64,000 nt of DNA from Lutraria lutraria (lineage: Eukaryota > Mollusca > Bivalvia > Venerida > Mactridae), in contig OZ026837.1 of the NCBI GenBank assembly GCA_964023205.1, positions 8,350,088 through 8,414,087 on the forward strand, read 5' to 3'. Positions 55,301 through 59,622 of this stretch are shown here, in pieces (position 1 is the stretch's first letter; every line of letters begins with the position of its first letter). The notes under the pieces were generated by a model. It was not told where the DNA came from. It searched no databases and saw nothing but the letters and a program-made list of their open reading frames with translations. A program made the position numbers and the translations under genes.

Positions 55301-57380
55301 TAAACATAAATTAGTTGGAAACAAAACAGAGGATTAGGGAAACTAAATATACAAATTATCATTTATATATAAGCAAAATATGCAGACATAATGTATAATC
55401 AACACATCAAAGAGAAGTTAACTAGTCATGTATGAAGATCTTAACAACAGGGCTTGTTTTACATAGTTCTCTAAGTTAAATAAAATATGAAAGCATATGA
55501 TTATACCGCCTGATTGGCAATTCTGCAATGAATACTATACACAATATTTGACATCGCCATTTAAAGGAGAAGTTATGTAGCAGTAGACTTTCCCAGGTAG
55601 TAAATCGTCAACCGCATTACAGAATAATTAGGACGTAGGCGCATATCAAGCTACTAAGTACACTCTAGGTAACACGGGGTACGGAATCGGCTAGGGTGTG
55701 CCGAATGAGCTGTTGATAACAAATCTATCATTGATAGAATGACTTCCACGTTTATGTTTTAAAATAATCTTTAATGTATAAAGGTAAGCAACAATTTGTA
55801 TACAAATATGAAACTTAATTTACAAGAATTTGTACTAGATACACTGCGTATCAACACCAGTCAATATAGTTTTTTAAACATGTGTACAATAACTAAATAA
55901 ACTACGTTCGATGTGTATTATTTTAATATGAAAAGCATTCAAACCTATTCACATACATTGTAAACATAATTTGACTCTTTCTTGAGTGTAATAACCAATC
56001 GGAGTCGCTGTTTGAATTACAGATTGTACAATGATCAGAGTAAAATTAAGAAACAAAGTGTTAACATGAATAAGCAAAGATACTCCAAATCAATGATGTA
56101 TTCGATTTTCAGAAAATGATAAAGATAGCTTGTAAAAGATTTATTTTAATGTCGATAATCAATCACATGTAATTATGTAAAACTGGCATTCAAACAAATC
56201 ATTTGGATAGAAATTTTCACAAAATGCTTGTTATCAAATATACCGTGCAATGTAAACTGTTCTCTGTAATGAAATAATTTACTACAATTAAAAAAGTAGT
56301 TTATTACGTCAGATATCAATATATGCGGCATAAAAATGAATCTTGTGAAAGAATTTCGAGAAAAAACAGACTGCTTAAAGATAACAGCTACTTCTGATAT
56401 CAAAATAAAGACGTATTGAAGTCCTGTGGAAAAGTATAGCAATAAATAAAAATGTGAGTGTCACGCATGGTCAGTCTACTTTGCTTATTGTACTAAAAGT
56501 GTATCAATTATCAATATTTTGACCTTTACTAGAAGCATACACGCCAACCCAATATATACGAGTTTGTATCTATAGTGACATACGCAATAGTTGATAAAAC
56601 CTTATGAAAATAAGGAATAAAATAGTCAAATTGTAAATAAGAACAAAGATAGTCAAATTGCAGACAAGAAAAGAATCGAAATCAGACAGCTATTTAACAA
56701 TTTCATAATGGTAATTTTAAAATAAACACATGAAAACCGATGGCCTGGCAATATTACCTGCATTCATTAATTAGAATAGCATCGTATGCATACTTTATTC
56801 AAACTAGTTTATGATATTTGTAAATCAGATACCACTAAAATAAAATCACTCCAACGTCATTTTAAGCAAAGAAACATTAATTTGTGTGTCATATGTCTGA
56901 GTGATAAAACATTACAAGGGAAGACAAAACATCCGTTCGGACTGCATTCACGATAGAATATAAACAAAAACTTATTGAATGATGAGCCTATAAAATACAT
57001 GAGAATAATGGTAATCATTTCAATAAAGGTATTTAAAAAAACGTCATTGGTCATTTTTAATATACAGACATCTGAATAAAAATTATCTGTCAATAAATGG
57101 CATATTGTGTCATTCCAAAGGGTGTTCTTTGTTCACTAGTTGAACTGTATATTAAGTTCTAATAATTTGTTTCTTCTGTTTAACCATTCAAATATTTAAT
57201 ATAGCTTAATGTGTTGAGATGTTTGAAAAGATAAAAGGTATATCTCGAAAACATAAGTATGTGAACTATCAAATAGTCAATGTATAGGTTACATTTATAA
57301 TTCCGTGACATAAATATCAAATTTACTTACCCAACAAAAGTCAACAATATTGCCAATAACGGTAATAGACACGTCCACAT
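6522..57380 (-). CDS. Giant multi-EGF / Ig / SEA type I transmembrane protein, 27-exon gene model
   Basis: Whole-gene span, spliced by hand from splice signals and phase continuity. The 26 supported exons plus a tentative last one sum to 9,819 nt, a multiple of three, or about 3,272 residues. Domain order: signal peptide; EMI-like Cys-rich module (exons 2-3); EGF x8 (exons 4-11); unknown region of about 1,430 residues ending in an Ig domain (exons 12-15); EGF x2 (16-17); calcium-binding EGF x28 (18); SEA-like (19-21); Cys-rich segment (22); micro-exon (23); transmembrane helix (24); basic tail (25-27). EGF, Ig and SEA modules are typical of extracellular adhesion, matrix or receptor proteins, so a role at the cell surface is inferred; ligand and pathway are unknown. 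No named family matches this architecture in my knowledge. Weak points are the last exon, the untested transcript, and possible skipped small exons or alternative isoforms. Confidence 0.85.
6710..6751 (-). CDS. Exon 26: cytoplasmic tail
   Basis: Phase 1-1, 42 nt, acceptor ATTTTTCAG and donor GTATTT. It encodes [14 protein letters not shown]. The phases agree with exon 25 and with the tentative terminal exon. Confidence 0.6.
7046..7098 (-). CDS. Exon 25: cytoplasmic tail, Ser/Arg-rich
   Basis: Phase 2 in, phase 1 out, 53 nt, acceptor ATTTTTCAG and donor GTAGGA. It encodes [16 protein letters not shown], a polar, charged segment with possible phosphorylation sites. No motif is recognised. Confidence 0.65.
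7418..7535 (-). CDS. Exon 24: transmembrane helix and stop-transfer basics
   Basis: Phase 1 in, phase 2 out, 118 nt, acceptor CTTTTTCAG and donor GTAATT. It encodes about 22 hydrophobic residues ([20 protein letters not shown], then TLCALC) followed by [10 protein letters not shown]. The basic cluster after the helix fits a type I protein with a cytoplasmic C-terminus. Confidence 0.8.
8238..8263 (-). CDS. Exon 23: 26-nt micro-exon
   Basis: Acceptor ATTTCAG and donor GTAAGT enclose 26 nt in phase 2 in, phase 1 out, encoding the linker VNEVTDTTT. It is needed to bring exon 22 into frame with the transmembrane exon; without it the hydrophobic helix would be read out of frame. It is supported only by splice signals and phase. 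Confidence 0.6.
8946..9051 (-). CDS. Exon 22: juxtamembrane Cys-rich, EGF-like segment
   Basis: Phase 1 in, phase 2 out, 106 nt, donor GTAAGT. It encodes about 35 residues with five cysteines ([19 protein letters not shown]...SPTCV). It resembles the start of an EGF module but is short, and may be a degenerate or hybrid EGF close to the membrane. Confidence 0.68.
9498..9637 (-). CDS. Exon 21: SEA-like domain, part 3
   Basis: Phase 2 in, phase 1 out, 140 nt, donor GTAAGA. It encodes about 47 residues including [16 protein letters not shown]. The VIDYTV strand sits where autoproteolysing SEA domains have G-S-V-V-V-x-Y, but here the Gly-Ser is replaced by Thr-Thr, so self-cleavage is not expected. 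Confidence 0.7.
9897..9958 (-). CDS. Exon 20: SEA-like domain, part 2
   Basis: Phase 0 in, phase 2 out, 62 nt, acceptor CCGTTCAG and donor GTAAAA. It encodes [20 protein letters not shown]. It was found because exons 19 and 21 do not join in phase without it; adding it fixes the frame exactly (AG plus A gives Arg). Confidence 0.68.
10466..10575 (-). CDS. Exon 19: SEA-like domain, part 1
   Basis: Phase 1 in, phase 0 out, 110 nt, acceptor TTAAACAG and donor GTATGT. It encodes about 37 residues including [20 protein letters not shown], the beta-strand plus helix start typical of SEA domains. It continues in phase into exons 20 and 21. Confidence 0.7.
10576..11126. other. Intron between exons 18 and 19
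   Basis: AT-rich sequence bounded by GTTTGT and AAACAG. No feature is recognised. Confidence 0.6.
11127..14558 (-). CDS. Exon 18: 28 calcium-binding EGF repeats in one exon
   Basis: Phase 1-1, 3,432 nt (1,144 residues), acceptor TCTTTTAAAG and donor GTTTGT. I count 28 consecutive modules of 40-41 residues, each starting D-x-N/D-E-C and each with the N-x-x-G-S/T/A/G-F/Y core of calcium-binding EGFs. Such arrays (fibrillin-like) form calcium-stiffened rods. Repeats 8-16 (13698-12598) and 17-25 (12597-11497) are paralogous nine-module blocks of identical 1,101-bp length. Repeat 13 is almost identical to 22, and the non-NGGC modules recur at 6/15/24, 9/18 and 11/20. Unlike the flanking EGFs the array has no introns. 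Confidence 0.95.
14681..14842. repeat. 81-bp tandem duplication in the intron before exon 18
   Basis: Two direct copies (14681-14761 and 14762-14842) start AAATG-C/T-GAGTGCATGAC and differ at only a few bases. Each contains a small hairpin, GTTCTTT...GAAAGAAC. Confidence 0.85.
15724..15852 (-). CDS. Exon 17: calcium-binding EGF
   Basis: Phase 1-1, 129 nt, acceptor GTTTTCAG and donor GTAAGT. It encodes [18 protein letters not shown] with [11 protein letters not shown]. It is slightly long between C1 and C2 but complete. Confidence 0.82.
16148..16273 (-). CDS. Exon 16: calcium-binding EGF
   Basis: Phase 1-1, 126 nt, acceptor CTGAATAG and donor GTTTGT. It encodes [16 protein letters not shown] with [10 protein letters not shown]. 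It restarts the EGF array after the Ig domain. Confidence 0.82.
16539..19673 (-). CDS. Exon 15: large unknown region with two furin-like sites, helical repeat and Ig domain
   Basis: Phase 1-1, 3,135 nt, 1,045 residues, GTAAGT donor. In order: a beta-rich part (about 1-345); a basic site KSKKKR followed by Q near 351; an Ala-rich, charged coiled-coil-like stretch (about 365-455); a compact Cys-rich cluster (about 458-500); a long aliphatic helix with regular Ala/Val/Leu spacing (about 520-612); a second basic site GRKRRS near 683, a good furin pattern; a glycosylation-rich helical segment (about 690-950) with many N-x-S/T; and an Ig domain (about 960-1033) with its Cys, WWYK, D-N-G and second Cys landmarks. 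Only the Ig domain is recognised. Cleavage at the two sites is inferred and could leave chains held by disulfides. Confidence 0.88.
19971..20124 (-). CDS. Exon 14: unknown region, continued
   Basis: Phase 0 in, phase 1 out, 154 nt, donor GTAACG. It encodes about 51 residues starting [18 protein letters not shown] and ending SVGG. It has no cysteines. The motif style ([17 protein letters not shown]) resembles a beta-sandwich strand series and matches the style of exon 12, but no family is recognised. Confidence 0.72.
20240..20770. repeat. Diverged tandem duplication, period about 303 bp
   Basis: Motifs recur in order at about 303 bp spacing: AGCTAC...AGATGTAGGTT with TCCATT and ATACA, then ATTTGTNA-GA, GTGACA, CACAATAAAA and TTGT. 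Both copies lie in the intron between exons 13 and 14. No exon was found in either copy. Confidence 0.45.
21024..21135 (-). CDS. Exon 13: unknown region, continued
   Basis: Phase 2 in, phase 0 out, 112 nt, GTAGGT donor. It encodes 37 residues beginning [17 protein letters not shown]. It is cysteine-free with beta-like alternation. The phase agrees with exon 12 (CC plus A gives Pro) and with exon 14. No independent domain is recognised. Confidence 0.72.
21455..22636 (+). pseudogene. hAT-like (ZNF862-type) transposase pseudogene
   Basis: Three open pieces in succession (21455-21829, 21829-22206, 22337-22636) encode the C-terminal part of a hAT-type transposase of the kind related to ZNF862/KIAA1586-like proteins. 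Landmarks are [33 protein letters not shown] and a hAT dimerisation end ([22 protein letters not shown]). A stop near 21827, a frameshift near 22200 and a stop near 22282 break the frame. The N-terminal zinc-finger and first catalytic part are missing. It lies antisense in the intron between exons 12 and 13. Confidence 0.7.
24510..24607. repeat. Near-perfect 98-bp hairpin
   Basis: The left arm ATATGGCATGATGCTGACAG and right arm CTGTCAGCATCATGCCATAT are exact complements. Complementarity continues inward with small mismatches (CATAACAATAACTAACC against GGCTAGTTCTTGTTGTG) to a loop of a few bases. It lies in the intron between exons 12 and 13. It could be a minimal foldback element or a transcribed hairpin. 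Confidence 0.75.
25890..25945. repeat. (GATATA)n microsatellite
   Basis: Repeats of GATATA/GATATAGA with slight changes, grading into AATATAGAAATGTATAGATA. Low-complexity intronic DNA. Confidence 0.8.
26567..27460. repeat. Dispersed repeat, copy A (with extra internal segment)
   Basis: Shares GTCAGGTCAAATCAAGTTTC at its left end and the AAAGTCGATAAAG...GTGCAGT...TTTTAGC part at its right with 59025-59396, same orientation. An additional segment of about 500 bp (roughly 26735-27240) is absent from the other copy and carries the exact inverted pair GAACCGTGCCTCAG (26820-26833 and 26952-26965). Confidence 0.6.
27529..28411 (-). CDS. Exon 12: start of the unknown extracellular region
   Basis: Phase 1 in, phase 2 out, 883 nt, GTAAGT donor, about 294 residues. 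I do not recognise the fold. It is rich in beta-type segments (alternating hydrophobics such as [12 protein letters not shown]), has few cysteines and a few Asn-x-Ser/Thr sequons, and has no EGF pattern. It opens the non-EGF block that continues through exons 13-15. An extracellular, glycosylated domain is inferred from its position between EGF modules. Confidence 0.8.
28885..29010 (-). CDS. Exon 11: calcium-binding EGF
   Basis: Phase 1-1, 126 nt, acceptor GATTGCAG and donor GTAATA. It encodes [16 protein letters not shown] with [10 protein letters not shown]. It is the last single EGF before the unknown region and is separated from exon 10 by the 7.6-kb retrotransposon. Confidence 0.82.
29537..30173 (+). 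repeat. 5' LTR of the BEL/Pao element
   Basis: Starts TGTGCTGTTTTCGC and ends CATTACA. It matches 36488-37124 at 634 of 637 positions with no gaps by direct reading. The 5' target duplication GTTCT abuts its left edge. Confidence 0.95.
30214..36057 (+). CDS. gag-pol: BEL/Pao Gag-Pol polyprotein (1,947 aa)
   Basis: A single open frame carries the BEL/Pao domain order. It begins with an N-terminal coiled coil (about 1-190) and a DUF1759-type Gag region (about 285-430). Two Cys/His zinc knuckles follow from C544 ([15 protein letters not shown]), then a retropepsin with the DDQS active-site variant near 642-645. Next come reverse transcriptase with YVDDG at 1070-1074, RNase H with FSDAS at 1251-1255, and the integrase HHCC zinc finger (about 1565-1605). 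The integrase core has D1638, D1705 and E1755, and a DUF5641-like C-terminus follows (about 1850-1935). All catalytic residues I can check are present and there are no stops, so the element may be autonomous. I saw no envelope-like reading frame after pol. The start Met lies 40 bp after the 5' LTR. Confidence 0.93.
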   Translation: MSEQDYVINAIKRVRTLTMQGMEAYEENVQYYYKLLTRSWEIVENYINKEGDEDRELLKIEVLRQFSEVDNIYAKFNTYFIETRTKESEHEAQRLANLMKKYRKTTSEFKQKLKAETSEEQSTNSRISNRSSILLQKQADVQAAKARAVFAEQEAVIKRQQVALEEQQKVTAAATSRQNANLEIELSLIRDRKQVAIAEAEIEAFEQSQAGSINGSIDLPQVSPEIRTAQYVAEAKVLDPDAASFKPKDLNQPNNQKHLPHDQVAGDLTKYLLKKDLLLSRLTHFNDKPENYVVWKSSFNNLMDELGRSCNEELDFLIKYLGPESVKYAISIRSANITHPEIGLRRIWERLDDRYGCPEMVEECVRNKLKSFPSLTYKDTHKLYDLSDIVSEIESLQEDPKYSVPLSFYQSSSGVGSIVNKLPFNLREKWVTHASNYKRKYNVTFPPFSVFASFLRDLARTRNDPSLMFGSHDGTTNVWKTPTKPSGRKPEVTTSKTGVDGQTVQSSDKRCPIHKTNHDIHDCRAFKEMNIANRKKLLKDNNLCFKCMSSSDHRSKDCEREIKCLICASTRHSTLLHDENFKQYHPPTQGDSHGGEKQHVSSKCTEICGRTFSGKSCAKISLVKIYPTDHPENATLAYAIIDDQSNRSLGKSALFDILNFTSTDTEYTLSTCGGHNVTQGRVTNLCTVESLDGENKFQLDSLLECDQIPSIRQEIPTPEVTLHRHLKGLIDKIPPIRDDVDILILIGRDCIEAHHVLDQKIGPRGSPYAQRLPLGWVVIGETCFGSHHKSNHVNVNKTYLLNNGRHSLFKPCESEMTVQNNIIDKDLNDKVFERKKNDDEPSYSVEDREFLKLMNSEMQKARCGNWTAPLPFRSPKPTVTSNRANAERRAKSLDSSLHRDPKKKRHFVEFMAKMLENGHAEVAPPLLNTGESWYLPVFGVYHPQKPDQIRCVFDSSAKYQNVSLNDILLQGPDLTNSLIGILIRFRREQVAVTVDIQQIFYCFLVNEEHRNYLRFFWHKDNDTSLELIEYRMRVHVFGNSPSPAIATFGLRKSVEEADADVQQFINRNFYVDDGLTSHDTATDAVYLVKRTQKALKVGGNLLLHKISSNNKDVMKAFETKELAGDLKNVDLTSEDLPVQGSLGLKWDLNDDRFIFKVAKKERPLTRRGILSSINSLFDPLGFLAPVIIDGKLILRDLIGRNNDWDSPIPSDVQTSWVQWQGSLQHIEHIFIPRTYFSQSVSKANDVELHVFSDASERAISAVAYLCSTSTDGTISTGFVMGKSKVAPASGHTIPRLELCAAVLGVQTARVILDNIDMKLSAVKYYTDSKVVLGYINNTQRRFYNYVANRVEKIRKQSDPDQWNYVPTEVNPADLGSRGIKAIDLQNSSWIVGPEFLRRKPENQDTNFALINPDLDVEIRKDVKVLKTNLHDRALGTKRFSKFSSLSTLIKTIARLKHIAKSFRSITACKGWHICGIMKTVESLRDAKNLIYKEVQLETYPREVTSLSQGKPLPRDSTILSLDPFIGDDGLLRVGGRLTRATMKSQEKHPIILPNKHHVSTLIVRHHHELVKHQGRHFTEGALRSNGYWIVGAKRLVSSVIHCCVKCKRLRGKHAVQLMADLPKDRIEPAPPFTFVGVDVFGPWSIVTRRTRGGQANSKRWAVLFTCLTIRAIHIETVEEMSASAFINAMRRFIALRGNVKLFRSDRGTNFVGATNDLGINTVNVEDGRVKYLLQEKGITWEFNPPHASHMGGVWERMIGVARKILDSILNDISCHNLTHDVLATVLAEVCAIVNARPIVPISTNSDNPEILSPSSLLTQKSDVSANNIIDLNIKDVYRAEWKRIQILADQFWRRWRTEYLQLLQPRRKWKDKHPNIQKGDVVLVKDLSVPRNQWPYGIVEKVFPGEDGRVRKLCVKSIRDEKKLYFKQDPFVRLCYYLVLNDYRFIS
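36488..37124 (+). repeat. 3' LTR of the BEL/Pao element
   Basis: Same length and termini as the 5' LTR. GTTCT follows directly as the second target-duplication copy. The left edge is preceded by the purine stretch GGGGAG. Confidence 0.95.
37199..37312 (-). CDS. Exon 10: EGF with hydroxylation-type loop
   Basis: Phase 1-1, 114 nt, GTAAAC donor. It encodes [20 protein letters not shown] and a [12 protein letters not shown] ending. The shorter C1-C3 spacing and the GYTGxFC end make it closer to Notch/Delta-type EGFs than to the fibrillin-type EGFs around it. Its donor lies about 63 bp from the right edge of the BEL/Pao insertion. Confidence 0.8.
37604..37726 (-). CDS. Exon 9: calcium-binding EGF
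   Basis: Phase 1-1, 123 nt, GTCAGT donor. It encodes [16 protein letters not shown] and [10 protein letters not shown], with all six cysteines. Confidence 0.82.
38411..38524 (-). CDS. Exon 8: calcium-binding EGF
   Basis: Phase 1-1, 114 nt, GTAAGT donor. It encodes [14 protein letters not shown] and [10 protein letters not shown], a slightly short but complete cbEGF. Confidence 0.82.
38735..38882 (-). repeat. tRNA-derived SINE-like sequence (minus)
   Basis: On the minus strand, TATGGTCCGGATGGTTAAGG is an A-box-like start and GAGTTCAATCCCACC a B-box-like element about 50 bp later, followed by a GC-richer body with CCAGGTG repeats. It lies in the intron between exons 7 and 8. Confidence 0.5.
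39317..39433 (-). CDS. Exon 7: calcium-binding EGF
   Basis: Phase 1-1, 117 nt, acceptor TTTTGCAG and donor GTAGAC. It encodes [16 protein letters not shown] with the [10 protein letters not shown] core, so all six cysteines are present. Confidence 0.82.
39819..39941 (-). CDS. Exon 6: calcium-binding EGF
   Basis: Phase 1-1, 123 nt, GTAGGT donor. It encodes [16 protein letters not shown] followed by VNTIGSYQC and the closing cysteines. The D-x-E/N-x-C start and the N-x-x-GSY/F-x-C core indicate a calcium-binding EGF. Confidence 0.82.
40339..40391. repeat. (TTTA)n/(ATT)n microsatellite
   Basis: T run, then four TTTA-type units, then about ten ATT units. It begins only about 18 bp beyond the donor of exon 5 on the minus strand. 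Confidence 0.9.
40409..40525 (-). CDS. Exon 5: calcium-binding EGF, GC donor
   Basis: Phase 1-1 exon of 117 nt encoding [16 protein letters not shown] and the rest of a normal cbEGF with six cysteines. The donor expected by phase and domain length reads GCAAGA, so this would be a GC-AG intron. No GT donor in phase lies nearby, because the sequence runs straight into an ATT microsatellite. The module itself is well preserved. Confidence 0.78.
41140..41413 (-). pseudogene. Decayed EGF pseudo-exon split by a short insertion
   Basis: On the minus strand an acceptor is followed by an EGF-like start ([16 protein letters not shown]) and then, after a break, an EGF-like second half ([14 protein letters not shown]...). 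The first cysteine of the DINEC motif has become arginine and one late cysteine is missing. The two halves are separated by about 102 bp flanked on both sides by the 5-mer CTTGG, which looks like a target duplication, and the insert adds an in-frame stop. Exons 4 and 5 join in phase without it. I infer a dead module of the same gene. Confidence 0.6.
42330..43098. mobile_element. TTAA-flanked non-autonomous DNA transposon (~761 bp)
   Basis: TTAA (42330-42333) precedes GGTATTGGGATCCTAAC, and the inverted partner GTTAGGATCCTTATACC precedes TTAA (43095-43098). Termini plus a TTAA duplication fit piggyBac- or Kolobok-type target choice. There is no transposase inside. A tRNA-like B box (GGGTTCAAACCTC) lies at about 42418. 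It sits in the intron between exons 4 and 5. Confidence 0.55.
43576..43674 (-). CDS. Exon 4: compact EGF domain
   Basis: Phase 1-1 exon of 99 nt with a GTAAGT donor. It encodes a short EGF with the pattern [21 protein letters not shown] and a closing [10 protein letters not shown]. It lacks the DxxEC start of calcium-binding EGFs, so it is the non-calcium type, unlike most of the modules that follow. Confidence 0.8.
43675..44442. other. Intron between exons 3 and 4
   Basis: AT-rich, bounded by GTAAGT and CTTAG. No feature is recognised. Confidence 0.6.
44443..44522 (-). CDS. Exon 3: second half of the EMI-like module
   Basis: Phase 2 in, phase 1 out, GTAAGT donor. It encodes about 27 residues with five cysteines and the diagnostic [11 protein letters not shown] ending. 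From here on almost every module boundary falls on a phase-1 intron, the usual arrangement for shuffled extracellular domains. Confidence 0.72.
45338..45581 (+). pseudogene. Ty3/gypsy Gag fragment
   Basis: The frame reads [20 protein letters not shown] then AIDICRATE, the conserved C-terminal Gag signature of a Ty3/gypsy group common in invertebrates. Upstream (about 45060-45330) the same homology continues but is broken by several stops and frame changes. Non-functional fragment of the element around it. Confidence 0.75.
46439..46711 (+). other. TATA-like box and 52-codon open frame inside the gypsy remnant
   Basis: TATAAATA at 46439-46446 is followed 107 bp later by ATG (46553) and a 52-residue Lys-rich frame ([20 protein letters not shown]...) ending at TAA 46709-46711. 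CACGTGA-type E-boxes lie between. It belongs to the 1.8-kb block that splits the gypsy element. No homology is recognised, and it may be a 5' piece of another transposon or chance. Confidence 0.25.
47640..48010 (+). pseudogene. Ty3/gypsy aspartic protease fragment
   Basis: The open stretch reads like the retropepsin region that follows the zinc knuckle in Ty3/gypsy Pol (ending [17 protein letters not shown]). The catalytic D-T/S-G is not preserved in readable form: the equivalent place shows [10 protein letters not shown]. It is broken from RT-like sequence downstream by stops and deletions. Confidence 0.6.
49347..49463 (-). CDS. Exon 2: first half of an EMI-like Cys-rich module
   Basis: Phase 2 in, phase 2 out, GTGAGG donor. 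It encodes 39 residues with six cysteines, including [14 protein letters not shown] just before the splice. Together with exon 3, which carries CCPGYTG, it forms a Cys-rich module ending like an EMI domain (CCPGWxG). Such a module often precedes EGF arrays in multi-EGF proteins. The family call is by pattern only. Confidence 0.7.
53979..54829. mobile_element. Foldback / MITE-like element with long inverted ends (~850 bp)
   Basis: Each end carries a small palindrome (TTTTTTGAACGATTC and its partner). The inverted copies share ACACGATCAATTTTC-A/T-ATCGGGATTATCG, then GGATCTTC and ACGCGA motifs, over roughly 150-200 bp. The interior is packed with GATCGT/ACGATC words and has no believable coding frame. 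It lies in intron 1. Confidence 0.6.
55196..55300 (-). repeat. Probable 3' tail of a minus-strand retroposon
   Basis: Four AACAG units are followed by ATACTTTATTATTGACTTG. Read on the minus strand this is AATAAAG...TCTGTTCTGTTCTG, a polyadenylation-like signal with a short simple-repeat tail, the usual look of a non-LTR element or SINE end. Confidence 0.35.
57331..57380 (-). CDS. Exon 1: start codon and signal peptide
   Basis: Encodes Met-Trp-Thr-Cys followed by a hydrophobic run ([13 protein letters not shown]), a classic short signal peptide. It ends in phase 2 at a GTAAGT donor. The sequence immediately 5' of the ATG, ACAATTTCAG followed by AAA then ATG, is a convincing 3' splice site, so this exon probably starts at 57383 and a separate 5' UTR exon lies further right. 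The phase matches the acceptor of exon 2. Confidence 0.75.
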
Positions 57381-57383
57381 TTT

Positions 57384-57386
57384 CTG
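57384..57386 (-). promoter_or_regulatory. 3' splice site just upstream of the start codon
   Basis: Reading the minus strand, CTGCCACAATTTCAG precedes AAAATG. This is a pyrimidine-tract-plus-CAG acceptor and implies an upstream non-coding exon. No donor partner or promoter could be assigned to the right of it with confidence. Confidence 0.5.
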
Positions 57387-57884
57387 AAATTGTGGCAGTA
57401 ATGAATTCAAATTTGTGCGCAACGTATCATACTGGCTTGGTTTCAATATTGACCCTTTTTAGTCGTTTCTATTGTTTAACTGTAATCAATGCATGACTAA
57501 CCGTTGACATATCAAGAAAAAGCATCAATTAGGTATTCATAAGAAATACCGATATTGCACAACTGATCATTTGTACTGATATCACAGCTTTATTCAACTC
57601 TTTGCGATTGGTATTTTAATTTATTTCAAACATAAATTCGAGGTTACAATACCTGAATTTATTACAAGTAGATACATTTTTGAGGAACAGTTTTGGTTTG
57701 ATAAATATCTATAAAACGAACATAAGGCTAAGACATGAATTTGTGATAGATAGAAATGCTTGATAGAATGCACAAGAGTACACGCCTTTTTATTTAATGT
57801 AGGTATATTGTCATTGCTGTTTTTAATTCAAGTTCAACGTACTTCTAATTTTGCTATCCATAACCGTGTAAGATGGACTCCAAG

Positions 57885-58085
57885 AGGGTGAGGGGATCCG
57901 TGGTTAAAGCGTTATGATCTCTCACTTGCAAGTAATGACTCGTCCCATATCATGTGAATTCGAAGTCCAACTGTGACGGTCTTTGGTTCTTCCAACGTTT
58001 ACACCTGGGGGCTTCATCCACTGTCAAAGCACGAAATGCTGCCGAATAACATCGACTGTTGGTACGACTTTAAACCCCACAGAAA
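57885..58085 (+). repeat. tRNA-derived SINE-like sequence
   Basis: An A-box-like CCGTGGTTAAAGCG and B-box-like GAATTCGAAGTCC are spaced as in tRNA-derived SINEs. They are followed by a non-tRNA body (CTGGGGGCTTCATCCACTG..., CGACTTTAAACCCC). Confidence 0.5.
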
Positions 58086-59024
58086 AAGACCTCGATCATA
58101 AATCATATTGATATATAAACGATTATATTTTCAGATTGCCTGTACCTTTCTGTCAAGAAATCATGAATCGAAGACGATATTAAACAAATTTGTACATGAT
58201 TAGTTTGGGTGATCAGACGATGGTAAACCATCGAGATGCACCTTTTTATGACTGGCTATTAAATCTAGGTTTTAATGGATTGTGTTTACGCTATAGGGAG
58301 CTTTTTTCACCTTTATATGGCGCGACTAATTTTGTATCAATGCAATAATCATTAATGCAACGCGTAGTCGCCAAAGTATTAAATAGCGTCACGGCATTCA
58401 TATCAAAGACCATTTCATTTTATGAATACCTCGCCGTTGACATAGATAAACTGATTTTACACCCATTTATTTAAATTATGAGATAATATCTTGTCGAACA
58501 CAAAGTACATTCAAATCATTTTGAAAGGTGTTATTCTAGATCACAAATAAAATAGACCTAATCATGTGATAATTGTTATTGAAATGACAGTCTACAATAT
58601 TTGTATTAATCAACTCAAAAGAGTGTGGAGGGGTTTAAATCAAGAGTTCAAGGCAAAGATGCAATGTGTGATATGGAGTTGGTTTTATATATCGTTAATT
58701 TAATAAACTAAAGAACAAAGCAAATAAGTAATCATATGCAATCGTGTCAATTAATTCAATACAGCTTAATATAGAAAAATAGTCATCTTTACCTAATTGT
58801 TATTGGAATACGATGATTATTTATCTTCAGATCTGAAACTCAAGTACGGGCGACAAAAATAGGATCGATCGTGTAACCACAAACACGCATATTTTTCTGA
58901 CCGAAATATGAGATATATATATATATTAGGTGATATCGGACCATTCTCTATCAAGGCGACAACAGTAGACAAAGATTGATGAAAGAAAATATGTAAAGAA
59001 AACATGAGTTAAATTATCGGGCTT

Positions 59025-59396
59025 GGGTGTCAGGTCAAATCAAGTTTCACCAATTTATCTAGATTTAAAAACTAAACTAAAATTACATACTGAAATAACT
59101 CACTGCATGAATCCAATACAAGTGTTTTAGAGCAAATATTACATTTGGTTGGTATTTTATAAACCAATAAATAGTATCATATCGTACCAATACAGTGCAC
59201 AACACCTTAGAGTTGGTTAACGCTGATTAGGTAAAGTCGATAAAGGGGTGCAGTGTTTAGTGCAATAAAACACTAATTTTGCGCTTTCGGTCGGGAATTT
59301 TGTTGATTGGTATCAAAGTATGATATTTAATCTTTGAAAATAACTTAAAATATTATTTTACGGTGTTTTAGCATATAAAGCCAGAACCGATACCTT
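59025..59396. repeat. Dispersed repeat, copy B
   Basis: Shorter partner of the repeat at 26567-27460. It shares the left-end word GTCAGGTCAAATCAAGTTTC, the TCGATAAAGGGG-TGCAG block and the TTAAAATATTATTTTACGG-like end. No coding capacity is seen. Confidence 0.6.
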
Positions 59397-59622
59397 AAGG
59401 CGTGCCGTTCCCCATCTAACCAAAAAAGCGAGCATCAGAGGCAAATTATTAAGACGACATTTTGGAACCCCAAAACGGGCATAATATTGGGTTTGTCTTA
59501 CCACCAAGTTGAAATATAGAAATAATTAAACACAATCTGAAATACATTGTATTAAATTTAAAGTGACATTTACGTATAAGTAAATACGTTTGGAAGATGT
59601 TTGTATGAGTGTAGGACATTAG

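Larger units (their letters stand above)
49464..57330. other. Intron 1 (7.9 kb)
   Basis: Bounded by GTAAGT and a TAG acceptor. It contains the foldback element at 54 kb, the retroposon tail at 55.2 kb and a small 12-bp-arm hairpin (CTGACTTTATTA...TAATAAAGTCAG, about 51279-51311). The rest is AT-rich sequence without recognisable features. Confidence 0.6.
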
